Origin: an uncultured Saprospiraceae bacterium
Lineage (GTDB): Bacteria; Bacteroidota; Bacteroidia; Chitinophagales; Saprospiraceae
Assembly (NCBI GenBank): GCA_938045585.1
Contig: CALIAU010000001.1
Span: 124,001-188,000, forward strand
Length of the DNA stretch: 64,000 nt
Reading direction: 5' to 3'
The notes beneath the pieces were generated by a model, which saw nothing but the letters and a program-made list of their open reading frames with translations, was not told the DNA's origin and ran no database searches. Numbering within the stretch: the stretch's first letter is position 1; every line of letters begins with the position of its first letter. This document shows, piece by piece, positions 7,929 through 16,371 of this stretch. Position numbers and translations under genes: made by a program.

Positions 7929-9773
7929 TTATTCTACTGTTACCGATTTTGCTAAATTTCTTGGTTGATCCACATTACATCCACGCATCACTGCAATGTG
8001 ATATGCAAGAAGCTGTAATGGAATCACTGATAATAATGGTGTCAAAGGATCTGAAGTTTCAGGAATTTCAATCGTGAAGTCCGCAATTTCTGTAATAGCT
8101 GTATCGCCCTCACTCACAATCGCAATCACAATTCCTTTTCTAGCTTTGACTTCTTGTATGTTACTTACGATCTTCTCATAAGAACTCAAGTTATTGGCAA
8201 TTACAATTACTGGCATATACATGTCAATAAGTGCAATAGGACCATGTTTCATTTCCGCTGCCGGATAGCCTTCAGCGTGAATGTAAGATATTTCTTTTAG
8301 TTTTAATGCACCTTCAAGAGCAATCGGAAAGTTATATCCTCTTCCTAGATACAAGGCATTATGCGCATTACGGATCTCACCCGCTATAAATTTAATCTTT
8401 TCATTCAATTCTAAGATACGCGCAACCTTAGTTGGAATGTCTGCTAACTCATTCAGAAGTTGATTGTAATAGCTAGCAGATATCGTTCCGCGTTCATGCC
8501 CTAAATAAAGTGCCATTAGAGTAAGCACAGTTACCTGACTTGTAAAGGCTTTCGTAGAGGCAACACCAATCTCAGGTCCAGCATGTGTGTATGAACCACT
8601 ATCTGTGATACGCGCTATAGAAGATCCTACCACATTCACTATCCCATACAACAAGCTTCCCTTTTCCTTTGCCATCTTCAATGCAGCTAAGGTATCTGCA
8701 GTCTCACCTGACTGCGAAATAGCCACAATTAAATCGTCCTCATTTATGATAGGATTTCTATATCTAAACTCAGAAGCATATTCTACCTCCGTGGGGATAC
8801 GTGCTAATTCTTCGATAAGATATTCTCCTATTAAAGCAGCATGCCATGAGGTTCCACAGGCAAGTAAGGTGATTTTTTTAGAATTCACCATGCGTTTTAG
8901 ATGCTGTTGCATTCCTCCAAGAACAGCCCAACCCTCTTCCACATTTAAACGGCCCTTCATACTATCAGAGATCGTTACTGGCTGCTGGTATATCTCCTTG
9001 AGCATATAATGATCATAGCCCGCTTTTTCTATTTCTTCTAACTTTAAGTCTAACTCCTTGATATCATGATTAAGAATTTCGTTTTCAATATTCTTAATCA
9101 CATAATTACCATCTCTTTTTACAGTAACTATCTCTTCATCATCCAGGTATACAACTTTGTTTGTGTATTTTATAATGGGACTTGCATCCGAAGCAAGAAA
9201 ATACTCACCATCATTTATTCCTAAGACTAATGGGCTTGACTTACGCGCTCCTACTAATTTATCAGGATCATCCTTGTCAAAAACAACAATTGCATATGCA
9301 CCCACTACCTTTGTCAATGCTTGGCGCACAGCTTCTTCTAGGTCTAAATTATCTCTGTTCTGTAACTCTTCTATAAGGTGCACAAGTACTTCTGTATCGG
9401 TATCACTTTGGAAGCTATGTCCCAATTCTACAAGAGCCTTTTTTATAGTATCATAGTTTTCGATAATCCCATTATGCACTAGGCTGAGTCTACCATTCCC
9501 TGATACATGTGGATGGGCATTTTCATCATTTGGTTTACCATGTGTAGCCCATCGCGTATGACCTATGCCTAGCGTACCATCTAGACTTTTTTCAGAGGCA
9601 TCCGCATAGTCTACAAGCTCCTGCACCTTACCCTTCTTTTTGAAAGTAAGTATTTCACCGTTTAATAAAGATACCCCAGCACTATCATAGCCACGGTATT
9701 CTAGTCTACGTAATCCCTCAATAATAATTGGATAAGCCTCCTTGTTTCCTAAGTATGCTACTATGCCACACAT
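7929..9773 (-). CDS. glmS: glutamine-fructose-6-phosphate aminotransferase (isomerizing)
   Basis: A 614-residue enzyme making glucosamine-6-phosphate from fructose-6-phosphate and glutamine, the entry to UDP-GlcNAc and so to MurA. The N-terminal glutaminase domain begins MCGIVAYLG with the nucleophile Cys2 and the R-G-Y-D-S-A-G motif. Two SIS sugar-isomerase domains follow (ACGTSWHA near 300 and the second from about 450), and the C-terminus ends L-A-K-S-V-T-V-E as in the family, with the conserved lysine. The start is 5 bases after the upstream lipoprotein gene, which leaves no room for a glmS ribozyme. Length and motifs are complete. Confidence 0.97.
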   Translation of the reverse strand: MCGIVAYLGNKEAYPIIIEGLRRLEYRGYDSAGVSLLNGEILTFKKKGKVQELVDYADASEKSLDGTLGIGHTRWATHGKPNDENAHPHVSGNGRLSLVHNGIIENYDTIKKALVELGHSFQSDTDTEVLVHLIEELQNRDNLDLEEAVRQALTKVVGAYAIVVFDKDDPDKLVGARKSSPLVLGINDGEYFLASDASPIIKYTNKVVYLDDEEIVTVKRDGNYVIKNIENEILNHDIKELDLKLEEIEKAGYDHYMLKEIYQQPVTISDSMKGRLNVEEGWAVLGGMQQHLKRMVNSKKITLLACGTSWHAALIGEYLIEELARIPTEVEYASEFRYRNPIINEDDLIVAISQSGETADTLAALKMAKEKGSLLYGIVNVVGSSIARITDSGSYTHAGPEIGVASTKAFTSQVTVLTLMALYLGHERGTISASYYNQLLNELADIPTKVARILELNEKIKFIAGEIRNAHNALYLGRGYNFPIALEGALKLKEISYIHAEGYPAAEMKHGPIALIDMYMPVIVIANNLSSYEKIVSNIQEVKARKGIVIAIVSEGDTAITEIADFTIEIPETSDPLTPLLSVIPLQLLAYHIAVMRGCNVDQPRNLAKSVTVE

Positions 9774-9778
9774 AAAAA

Positions 9779-11107
9779 TTAATTTGTTGTAATTACTAAT
9801 CTAAGTTTCGCAGGATATTGGCTGTGGTTTGGTCCGTAAAGTATCGTTCTGTTTACCTCTTGCTCTCTGCGCACTGGAACTAAGAATAGCTCTTTTGAAG
9901 CTATTTCTCCGCTGATAATATCTAAAACGTGGGAAGTTACTCCTAAAGTATATTTTTTCAAGCCATTTGTATCATCTTCTAAGGTTCCTCCAAAGAAATT
10001 TGAGATAGAAAGACTTTCTACATAGTCTTCAATAAACACTCTATCGCCATCTTCATCCTCATAAGCCAGATAAAACGCATCTATTGGAGGATACAAATCA
10101 AGGTTATCTTCACCAAGTTCAGCAACAAAGAACTCCAACTCCGCTACATTTAATGATACATCACTTAGGTCATCTAGCGCACTTAGATCAATCTTTATAT
10201 TCACACCTTCCATGCCCTGAACATATAACAAGCTATCACCAATTGCAGGATCAGTTAGGGCAGTCTCGATATCACTACCACTGTAGTCAATATCAGCAAA
10301 ATAAGATCTATTTACAGCAACAGGAAAATCATAACGGATTGCAGAATCAACTTCTGAGTAATACACTGCTAATTCACGTTGATTTAGGCTTGAGTTAGCC
10401 AGATTTAAACCAAAAAATGAGTTATCGCTAGGTGTTGAACGTATTGCGAAACCAAAATTCTCTTTGATAAACGTCGTATCATCCACCACACCATCATTTT
10501 CTTCGAAAAAAGCCATTGCAAATGCATCATCAAGCTTAATTCTCAAATGGGGTAGGTAGCCAATAATACTATCTTCCGTAGGTGCATAGGCAAAAACAGA
10601 ATCACGTGTATTCGGCACTAGATCGACGCTCCCTATCGCCACAGGCTCATAAGCAAAACTGGTATTTGAAAAGAATGTATCTACATCCTCTTCAAATCCT
10701 TCTGTTAATTCGAATACCTCAATCAAATGACTAGCATCTAAGTTTCCGTACGTTCCCAAGGTGTCATATGGTAAGAGTAAAACTATGGAATCTAAAGTTT
10801 TACCATCAAACTCAGGAGTACCTACACTCTTGTGTATATCCATAAAAATTGTAGTCTGATTAGAACCAAAAATGGGTTCATCTACGCTGCCCAGTGGGTA
10901 GGTGCTAAGATCTGACGTACCAAAATCACCAATAATAAATAAAGGGACAGGATCTTCTGTAACGGTTGACATAGGGAGCGGACTGATGTCAACAAATTCT
11001 AAGTTTAAGCTCTCATTATTGAGTAGTTCCGACCCTATATTAGAGTCATCACTACATGCAAACATTACACTTGCAACTATTAGGAATAGAAAAATATTTC
11101 TTGTCAT
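9779..11107 (-). CDS. DUF4270 family lipoprotein
   Basis: A 442-residue predicted outer-surface or periplasmic lipoprotein. The signal peptide ends in a lipobox with the acceptor Cys at about residue 18 (V-M-F-A-C), followed by S-D-D, a charge pattern common for exported Bacteroidota lipoproteins. The mature part is acidic and beta-rich, as in the DUF4270 family, which is almost confined to Bacteroidota and has no established function. It sits between glgA and glmS, an order I recall from other genomes of the phylum, so it is probably co-transcribed with them. Confidence 0.82.
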   Translation of the reverse strand: MTRNIFLFLIVASVMFACSDDSNIGSELLNNESLNLEFVDISPLPMSTVTEDPVPLFIIGDFGTSDLSTYPLGSVDEPIFGSNQTTIFMDIHKSVGTPEFDGKTLDSIVLLLPYDTLGTYGNLDASHLIEVFELTEGFEEDVDTFFSNTSFAYEPVAIGSVDLVPNTRDSVFAYAPTEDSIIGYLPHLRIKLDDAFAMAFFEENDGVVDDTTFIKENFGFAIRSTPSDNSFFGLNLANSSLNQRELAVYYSEVDSAIRYDFPVAVNRSYFADIDYSGSDIETALTDPAIGDSLLYVQGMEGVNIKIDLSALDDLSDVSLNVAELEFFVAELGEDNLDLYPPIDAFYLAYEDEDGDRVFIEDYVESLSISNFFGGTLEDDTNGLKKYTLGVTSHVLDIISGEIASKELFLVPVRREQEVNRTILYGPNHSQYPAKLRLVITTN

Positions 11108-11125
11108 TCTGACTGCGGAAATTAG

Positions 11126-11932
11126 TTATTTAAGGAGCTCCTTATAGAACTCTAAGCAGGCTGCAGGCATTTCTGCTTCCTCTTCAAACTCAAGTTTTGG
11201 AGCATCATATTTGGATACCACAGTAGAAACGTTTTTAGAGAGCTCTTTGCTTCCTATTGTAATGGCATCACTATGTGCTATACCTCCCTCGTGCAAGGTG
11301 ATTTTACTCCCTTTTTTGAAGTTTGATAAATCTTTTACCTCCAAATTATTAATTGCTGCAAGCTCTAAAAACTTTTTATCAAAAGAAGACTCATAACTGT
11401 CAGCATAGGGCGTATATATTACCTTTGATTCCTTGAAAATAGGATCTTCATTATATACATTTTTAAGGTAAAGTGGAATCAAACTCGTCATCCAACCATG
11501 ACAATGCACGATATCTGGAGCCCAACCAAACTTTTTCACTGTTTCTAATGCACTTTTACAGAAAAAGACCATTCTTTCTTGATTGTCTTCAAATGCTTTC
11601 CCATCCTCATCATCAAAAACCTGCTTTCTCTTGAAAAATTCCTCATTATCTAAAAAATAGACCTGCATACGTGCGCCTGGCAAGGAAGCTACTTTGATTA
11701 TTAATGGATAATCGTCGTCATCAACGATAATATTCATACCAGAAAGACGTACAACTTCATGTAATCTGTGTCTTCTTTCGTTAATTAGACCATATTTAGG
11801 CATTAAAACACGTATTTCCATGCCTTTATTCTGAATATAGGGGGTAAGCTTCCTTACTAATTCTGAAACCTCTGATACAGCTGTATACGGATTCATCTCC
11901 TGAGTTACAAATAGTACTCTTTTTTTACTCAT
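11126..11932 (-). CDS. glgA: glycogen/starch synthase, catalytic N-terminal domain only
   Basis: A 268-residue protein matching only the N-terminal GT5 half of glycogen synthase. It opens V-L-F-V-T-Q-E-M-N-P-Y, and has A-P-D-I-V-H-C-H-G-W-M near 145-155. Full bacterial GlgA is about 470-530 residues, so the C-terminal nucleotide-sugar half is absent; a short form of this kind is widespread in Bacteroidota and is not a local truncation. Whether it makes glucan by itself is uncertain. It is the first gene of the glgA-DUF4270-glmS-DUF4290 run, with an 18-base gap to the next. Confidence 0.85.
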   Translation of the reverse strand: MSKKRVLFVTQEMNPYTAVSEVSELVRKLTPYIQNKGMEIRVLMPKYGLINERRHRLHEVVRLSGMNIIVDDDDYPLIIKVASLPGARMQVYFLDNEEFFKRKQVFDDEDGKAFEDNQERMVFFCKSALETVKKFGWAPDIVHCHGWMTSLIPLYLKNVYNEDPIFKESKVIYTPYADSYESSFDKKFLELAAINNLEVKDLSNFKKGSKITLHEGGIAHSDAITIGSKELSKNVSTVVSKYDAPKLEFEEEAEMPAACLEFYKELLK

Positions 11933-12000
11933 AAAACTTTTTCTACTTGAGCGTTTTTCAAATGGAGTGCAAAGATAAGGAAAATATATGATTTTAAGGT

Positions 12001-12023
12001 CTAACTAGTTGACTATTAGTTAG
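12001..12023. terminator. weak terminator-like hairpin between the DUF819 gene and glgA
   Basis: Arms CTAACTA (12001-12007) and TAGTTAG (12017-12023) form a 7-bp stem followed by TTTT on the plus strand. It lies after the minus-strand DUF819 gene and upstream of glgA. On the minus strand it has only a poor T-run, so termination would be weak. Confidence 0.3.
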
Positions 12024-12037
12024 TTTTAAAGCGGAAA

Positions 12038-13423
12038 TTAGCCACTTACATATTGCATCAATGTAGCGCATATAATAGCTCCATAGGTTCCTAAGGCATA
12101 ACCTAATACTGCCATCAATACACCTACTGGGGCTAAACTTGGATTAAAGGCGGAAGCAACAATGGGAGCGGATGCCGCACCTCCAATATTTGCCTGTGAA
12201 CCCACAGCAACAAAAAAGAAAGGCGCCTTAATGAGCTTGGCAACTGTCAAGAGTAGAATGACATGCACCGCCATCCAAACAAGTCCTATCGAAAATAATC
12301 CAAGGTTTTGAAGAACCTCACCTAGATTCATCTTCATTCCAATCGTAGCCACCAAGATGTAAATAAAGATGGAACCCCAACGGGATGCCCCTATACCTTC
12401 CAGTTTTCTAAATCGCGTAAAGGAAATAGCTAGACCAAAGGTAGTTGCAATTACGACCAACCAAAAGAAGGATGAGGTAAGTGAATTTAAATTATAGGCT
12501 GTCAAAGTTTCTTTATAATTCGACATCCAAGGCGCAATAATATCTTTACCAAAATGTGCCAAGGCAACACCGCCAAAGGCCACGGCTAACATCACAAACA
12601 AACTCGTCGTGTCTGGCATACGCTTAATACTCTCTCTATAATCACTGACCTGATTTTTAAGGCGCGTGATCGAACTGTTATCTGCCTTTAAATACCTATC
12701 GATTTTATCACTCCTACTAGCACCAAACAATAAGAAACCCATCCATATATTCGCAACAACAACATCCACAACTATCATCGTCCCAAATAGGTTATCACTC
12801 ACCTGATATACCTCCTTCATAGCCGTCTGATTCGCACCTCCGCCTATCCAACTTCCAGCCACAGTAGAAAGTCCCTGCCAAACTTCCGTAGGATTTGCAC
12901 CTAACATATCAGGAGCTACAGCGGAAACAATTAGCAAAGCAATAGGACCACCGATGATGATTCCCACCGTCGCAGTAAAAAACATGATCAAAGCCTTAGG
13001 ACCCAGTCCCATCAGCGATTTCAAATCAATACTTAAACACAATAGAATTAAACTAGCAGGAAGTAAATACCTTGATGCCACATAATACAATTGAGAATGG
13101 TGCTGAAACTTCCCATAATCTGACTTAGTAAAACCACTATCATTTAGAAAGGCCGTTATCTGATCATAACTCATCCCATCCTTAATACTCAGATTATTGT
13201 TAGATAGAAACTGCAAAAGCCCATCGTCATACCAGTGCGGAGCAATCAATCCAGTAGGCCAGTTTAATAATGCCGGCAAAAAATAACAGAGCAATAACCC
13301 AGGCACATACGTATAGAATTTTTTCCAACCCGGACTTTCCAAAGACTCCGTATAAAAAATTAAAGCTAAAACGAGGAGCAATAGTCCTAAAACAACAGCA
13401 TCATTTGTAAACTGTGGTGACAT
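12038..13423 (-). CDS. DUF819 family multi-pass membrane protein
   Basis: A 461-residue inner-membrane protein of the DUF819 (YjcL-like) family with about ten or more hydrophobic segments. Typical family features are a first helix at the very N-terminus, glycine-rich paired segments such as A-G-S-W-I-G-G-G-A-N-Q and V-G-S-Q-A-N-I-G-G-A-A-S-A-P (around 190 and 405), and the small-residue ends of helices. The two related N-G-G/A motifs resemble the inverted-repeat cores of transporters such as the glutamate/bile acid class, so a transporter role is likely, but the substrate is unknown. It appears to be a single gene with its own promoter. Confidence 0.8.
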   Translation of the reverse strand: MSPQFTNDAVVLGLLLLVLALIFYTESLESPGWKKFYTYVPGLLLCYFLPALLNWPTGLIAPHWYDDGLLQFLSNNNLSIKDGMSYDQITAFLNDSGFTKSDYGKFQHHSQLYYVASRYLLPASLILLCLSIDLKSLMGLGPKALIMFFTATVGIIIGGPIALLIVSAVAPDMLGANPTEVWQGLSTVAGSWIGGGANQTAMKEVYQVSDNLFGTMIVVDVVVANIWMGFLLFGASRSDKIDRYLKADNSSITRLKNQVSDYRESIKRMPDTTSLFVMLAVAFGGVALAHFGKDIIAPWMSNYKETLTAYNLNSLTSSFFWLVVIATTFGLAISFTRFRKLEGIGASRWGSIFIYILVATIGMKMNLGEVLQNLGLFSIGLVWMAVHVILLLTVAKLIKAPFFFVAVGSQANIGGAASAPIVASAFNPSLAPVGVLMAVLGYALGTYGAIICATLMQYVSG

Positions 13424-13475
13424 AGAAGCAAAATAGAAAATTAATTTAATAATCCAGTATTGCTATTCTCTATTT

Positions 13476-13590
13476 GGGCATCCCCCTCACCTTGTTCCAC
13501 AAGCCTCAGGTCGTGCCATACATGACTCCACATACGTTTGGTCCCTACGGGACTAGCTTTCAGCTATCATTCCTACCACTGATGCGGATC
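13476..13590 (+). repeat. degenerate copy C of the GGGCGTGCCCC-type element
   Basis: It starts GGGCATCCCCC, where the better copies have GGGCGTGCCCC. It then shares AGGTCGTG, a hairpin GTCCC-TAC-GGGAC at 13541-13553 preceded by TTTG, and a CTTTCAGCT stretch in the same order as copy A at 29,985-30,168 (GGGTCGTG, TTGGTCCTTCGGAC, CTTTCGCT). Conservation of order with changes in the stems suggests a common origin and a folded form. The right boundary is approximate. Confidence 0.45.
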
Positions 13591-13602
13591 CACCACTTCG
13601 TT

Positions 13603-13625
13603 ATTCGTAGGTTGCACCTACGAAT
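13603..13625. repeat. palindromic repeat GTAGGT/ACCTAC, copy 1
   Basis: A perfect hairpin with 10-bp arms ATTCGTAGGT and ACCTACGAAT around TGC. The whole 23-base palindrome plus the next six bases CCATAT is identical to the copy at 18,986-19,008, downstream of uvrC, which chance cannot explain. It lies downstream of recX on the minus strand. Confidence 0.7.
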
Positions 13626-13668
13626 CCATATCTTACATTTTCTGTCAATTGAATCTATCCTAGTTATA

Positions 13669-13685
13669 CGTAGGTTGTACCTACG
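13669..13685. repeat. palindromic repeat GTAGGT/ACCTAC, copy 2 (diverged)
   Basis: A 7-bp stem CGTAGGT/ACCTACG with loop TGT, a diverged copy of the palindrome at 13,603. It is followed five bases later by the 9-base tandem array at the end of recX. Confidence 0.6.
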
Positions 13686-13695
13686 AACCCGTTCC

Positions 13696-13740
13696 ATCCT
13701 TTCCGTCCGCCCTGTCCGTTGCGTCCTTTCCGTCCGCTCC
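13696..13740. repeat. 9-base tandem array abutting recX
   Basis: Five 9-base units: ATCCTTTCC, GTCCGCCCT, GTCCGTTGC, GTCCTTTCC and GTCCGCTCC. The GTCC core recurs exactly every 9 bases (13705, 13714, 13723, 13732). The array ends at the base before the recX stop codon on the minus strand. A comparable 8-base array sits at the 3' end of uvrC. Confidence 0.55.
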
Positions 13741-14223
13741 TTAATTTAAAACAGCCAAAACCTCCTCATTCGTATATCCCTTCCTTCTTAGCGCTGCATA
13801 GATCTTTTGCCGCTTCACGTAGCCCTCATGCTTATCATATTGCAATACGTATTTTTCTAATAGGCTCTCTAAATTTTCTAAATACTCTCCTTCTTCTATC
13901 TCAGTAAAACCTTTTTTAATACAGTAATCACTGATCTGCTTTTGCTTAAGCTCCATTCTTATTTTTTCACGACCCCATTTCTTCATGCGATACTTACCGC
14001 GCACATAGGAGCGTGCATAGCGTTCCTCGTTTAGATAGTCTTCTTGAATAAGATCTGACATGATGTTTTCTAAGTCTTCACCATATACTTTTAATTGCAA
14101 CAGTTTGGTACGCACCTCCTTGTGACAGCGGTCCTGATAGGCACAGTACTTTTGTAATTTTGCAAGAGCATGGTCATAGCCAGTAGCAATACCTCCTTGC
14201 TCAGATCTTTCCTTCTTGGGCAT
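13741..14223 (-). CDS. recX: RecX-family regulatory protein
   Basis: A 160-residue all-helical RecX, the usual size for Bacteroidota. RecX binds RecA filaments and modulates their activity. The three tandem three-helix repeats can be followed: A-L-A-K-L-Q-K-Y-C-A-Y-Q-D-R-C-x-x-E-V at 18-36, then Y-L-N-E-E-R-Y-A-R-S-Y-V-R-G-K at about 63-77, and Y-A-A-L-R-R-K-G-Y near 145. recA is not in the window. Its 3' end abuts a GTCC tandem array. Confidence 0.85.
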   Translation of the reverse strand: MPKKERSEQGGIATGYDHALAKLQKYCAYQDRCHKEVRTKLLQLKVYGEDLENIMSDLIQEDYLNEERYARSYVRGKYRMKKWGREKIRMELKQKQISDYCIKKGFTEIEEGEYLENLESLLEKYVLQYDKHEGYVKRQKIYAALRRKGYTNEEVLAVLN

Positions 14224-14286
14224 AACGTTCTAATTGAAACAAACGCAAGATATGGAAATGAATGTTAGTGCTTAGACACATAGGAG

Positions 14287-14946
14287 CTACACAACTTGAA
14301 AGGAAGAATCAAACTGTTGCTCTAAGCCTTCCTTTGGATCATGTAATCTAGCCTGCCAGCCAAAACTACGTGCAGCCTCTACATTGTCAAATAAGTCATC
14401 AAAAAACAAAATATCAGATGGAGCACATCCAATCTGCTGTGTAACATATGCATAGATATTTTCGTTTGGCTTTACCATGCCAATCTCATGACTATAAAAC
14501 GTCTGATTAAAATACTTGGTATCGAAATCTTCACAGTCATATTCTCTTTTTAAGTAGCGTCTAATCCAGCCTAAATGAATACTGTTCGTATTACTTAGCA
14601 AATACGTATCATATTGTGTAGCAATGCCAGCCAGTAATTCTAAACGTCCTTTTGGGATACCAGTCAGCATAGAATTCCAGCAGTCTATTATGTCTCTAGG
14701 GTTGAGCTGTGCATTATACTTGGATTGAAATTTCCATAAAAACGTCTCTTCAGAAATTTCTCCTGTTTCTAGAAGCACTATCCATTCTTGCATTTCTATA
14801 GGAATCTTCTCCTCCCATTGGACATCCAATAGGGTTTGAAAATTATTATGACATTGCTGATAATCTATGTCAATAATAACATTCCCAAAATCAAAAACGA
14901 GTATGGGTTTTTCTGGCGAATCAGAATTTGCTGTCATCTTTTCCAA
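14287..14946 (-). CDS. HAD superfamily hydrolase (subclass IA phosphatase)
   Basis: A 219-residue soluble phosphatase-like enzyme. Motif I is F-D-F-G-N-V-I-I-D (about 19-27), with the nucleophile Asp in the expected place; motif II is L-L-S-N-T-N at about 117-122; motif III is a Lys in G-M-V-K-P, and motif IV is F-F-D-D. A small helical cap lies between motifs I and II, as in the YihX/alpha-D-glucose-1-phosphatase-like branch. The substrate cannot be told from sequence. The gene lies five bases after the pirin gene and is probably co-transcribed with it. A second in-frame ATG three codons in is an equally good start. Confidence 0.85.
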   Translation of the reverse strand: MEKMTANSDSPEKPILVFDFGNVIIDIDYQQCHNNFQTLLDVQWEEKIPIEMQEWIVLLETGEISEETFLWKFQSKYNAQLNPRDIIDCWNSMLTGIPKGRLELLAGIATQYDTYLLSNTNSIHLGWIRRYLKREYDCEDFDTKYFNQTFYSHEIGMVKPNENIYAYVTQQIGCAPSDILFFDDLFDNVEAARSFGWQARLHDPKEGLEQQFDSSFQVV

Positions 14947-14951
14947 GTTTT

Positions 14952-15692
14952 CTAATGCACCATCTGCGAGGCATAGGTTCTGTAGCTAGGCTGCTTTGGC
15001 GAGATAAGAAAAAATACTTCGCCCTGACCTTTGATTTCAATGCTATCATTTTCTATTTGCACTAAACTATCAATAGCTAGATTGCCAGCAGCACTGCTGA
15101 GGCCAGTGCTTAGGATGTAGACAGAAGCAACACTTTGGGCATCTACCTCTACTGTGTATTTACCATTGATTTTGATGCGCTTACATACTATCCCAGATGT
15201 GTCCAGTTCAAAAGGGCTATCTCCGCCAATAATGGTTTTTATTGTGTTTCCTTCCACTTCTTCAACAGGAAACTGAGCATCTTTATAATCACTATAACTA
15301 GCAGCCTGCTGCAAAGTTTTTGATAAATCTGGATCTACCCATATTTGAAACATACGAGCATCCTTGTTCATATGTTCTGCGTGACTAATACCACTGCCTG
15401 ATCGAATGATCTGCACGTCACCGGCCTCTAAATCTTTCCAAGCATTCATCTTGGTGTCAAAGTGTCGAATACTGCCTTCTAAAACAAAGGAAATAATTTC
15501 AAATCCCTTATGTGGATGTAAGCCTATAGTGCTATCTACTTTCGCAATCGCATTTGCCCAATAAAATATATTTGAAAATGCACGTAATTTTCCTCCATCT
15601 TGTGGAAAACCAACGGGTTTGTTTTCTACAATTTCACCGCCATTGAATGCACCATATCCCTGCTCTTCTTTGAGCACATATTGTATTGCCAT
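14952..15692 (-). CDS. pirin family protein (YhhW-like bicupin)
   Basis: A 246-residue bicupin. The pirin signature is present: L-H-P-H-K-G-F-E-I-I-S-F-V-L-E-G-S-I-R-H-F-D at about 58-79 and S-G-S-G-I-S-H-A-E-H-M at about 99-109; the histidines and the glutamate are the metal ligands. Some members (E. coli YhhW) oxidise quercetin, but the natural substrate is usually unknown. The second cupin lacks metal ligands, as is normal. It is followed by the HAD hydrolase gene after 5 bases. Confidence 0.87.
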   Translation of the reverse strand: MAIQYVLKEEQGYGAFNGGEIVENKPVGFPQDGGKLRAFSNIFYWANAIAKVDSTIGLHPHKGFEIISFVLEGSIRHFDTKMNAWKDLEAGDVQIIRSGSGISHAEHMNKDARMFQIWVDPDLSKTLQQAASYSDYKDAQFPVEEVEGNTIKTIIGGDSPFELDTSGIVCKRIKINGKYTVEVDAQSVASVYILSTGLSSAAGNLAIDSLVQIENDSIEIKGQGEVFFLISPKQPSYRTYASQMVH

Positions 15693-15708
15693 GGTCTAAA
15701 CTTGTTTT

Positions 15709-16245
15709 TTATTTTTCGAAAACTGAAAACTCCATGTTTAATCTGAGATCCATATTTGTTGGAGTAATGGATCTGTAATTCAAACGAATTTCGACTATCA
15801 TTCTGTCTTCAGTAATTATATCGTTTAGAACAGTCAGATTCCCAAAAAGTTGTATCTCCTGCTTTGCTCTGATTTCAGCAAAATCTAGAAAGAAAATTTC
15901 AGTACCTACTAGGCTGCCATTTGTATATGCAATAGGATCGTTAGGGTAGGCCCAGACGGATACTTTTTCAATGTAATTTAGATCTTCACCAAAAAGGGAC
16001 ACGAGTGTTGCCCTATTTGCCAAAACATCTCCAAGTGCGTTTACATCAAGTCCACTATTACCTAAATGACTACCCCAGAGAGTAGGTACATCAAAGTTTG
16101 TGTAGTAATGGGTAGCTATAACACCCTGTCCGGCAAGAACCTGTATGTCGGTTTGGTTTTTTACCTCCAAAAGGCTCTCATTGCTTTCACCGCAGGCGCT
16201 CAAGAACAAGAGCAAGCAGAGAATTGGATATATAGAAAGTCTCAT
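15709..16245 (-). CDS. small lipoprotein of unknown function
   Basis: A 178-residue predicted lipoprotein. The signal peptide ends in L-L-F-L-S-A-C, with the lipid-modified Cys at about residue 18 followed by G-E-S-N. The mature part has a beta-rich pattern of alternating hydrophobic residues and no motif I recognise. It lies 16 bases upstream of the pirin gene on the same strand and may be co-transcribed with it, but no functional link is evident. It could be specific to a narrow group. Confidence 0.65.
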   Translation of the reverse strand: MRLSIYPILCLLLFLSACGESNESLLEVKNQTDIQVLAGQGVIATHYYTNFDVPTLWGSHLGNSGLDVNALGDVLANRATLVSLFGEDLNYIEKVSVWAYPNDPIAYTNGSLVGTEIFFLDFAEIRAKQEIQLFGNLTVLNDIITEDRMIVEIRLNYRSITPTNMDLRLNMEFSVFEK

Positions 16246-16371
16246 ATGTAAACAAACGTATAAATGGCAATAAATATCTTAACAATTCTTATTTTTTTCA
16301 AGAATCCTATTCACAAGACATTTTTTACCCAATCTGAAGCAGATTTTATATCTTTTGACAAAATTGTAATC

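Larger units (their letters stand above)
13424..13740. other. non-coding gap built of degenerate repeats
   Basis: This 317-base stretch between recX and the DUF819 gene has no believable gene. It is made of one GGGCGTGCCCC-type element, two GTAGGT/ACCTAC hairpins and a 9-base tandem array that abuts the recX stop codon; each is listed separately. The promoter of the DUF819 gene must lie in its left end. Confidence 0.6.

Noticed and set aside
9774-9778. glmS ribozyme/riboswitch
   Set aside because: Only 5 bases separate glmS from the upstream gene, so no leader exists for it there.
11126-11932. Truncated or broken glycogen synthase
   Set aside because: The one-domain form is usual in Bacteroidota and the reading frame ends cleanly before the next gene, so it is not a local pseudogene.
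13474-13749. A 91-codon plus-strand open frame
   Set aside because: It is made entirely of the repeat elements at this site and runs into the recX end; its His/Arg/Leu-rich product has no protein character.
16264-16371. N-terminal extension of the GCS2-CBS protein
   Set aside because: The 36 extra residues are unlike the family and would begin within the likely promoter of divergent genes.
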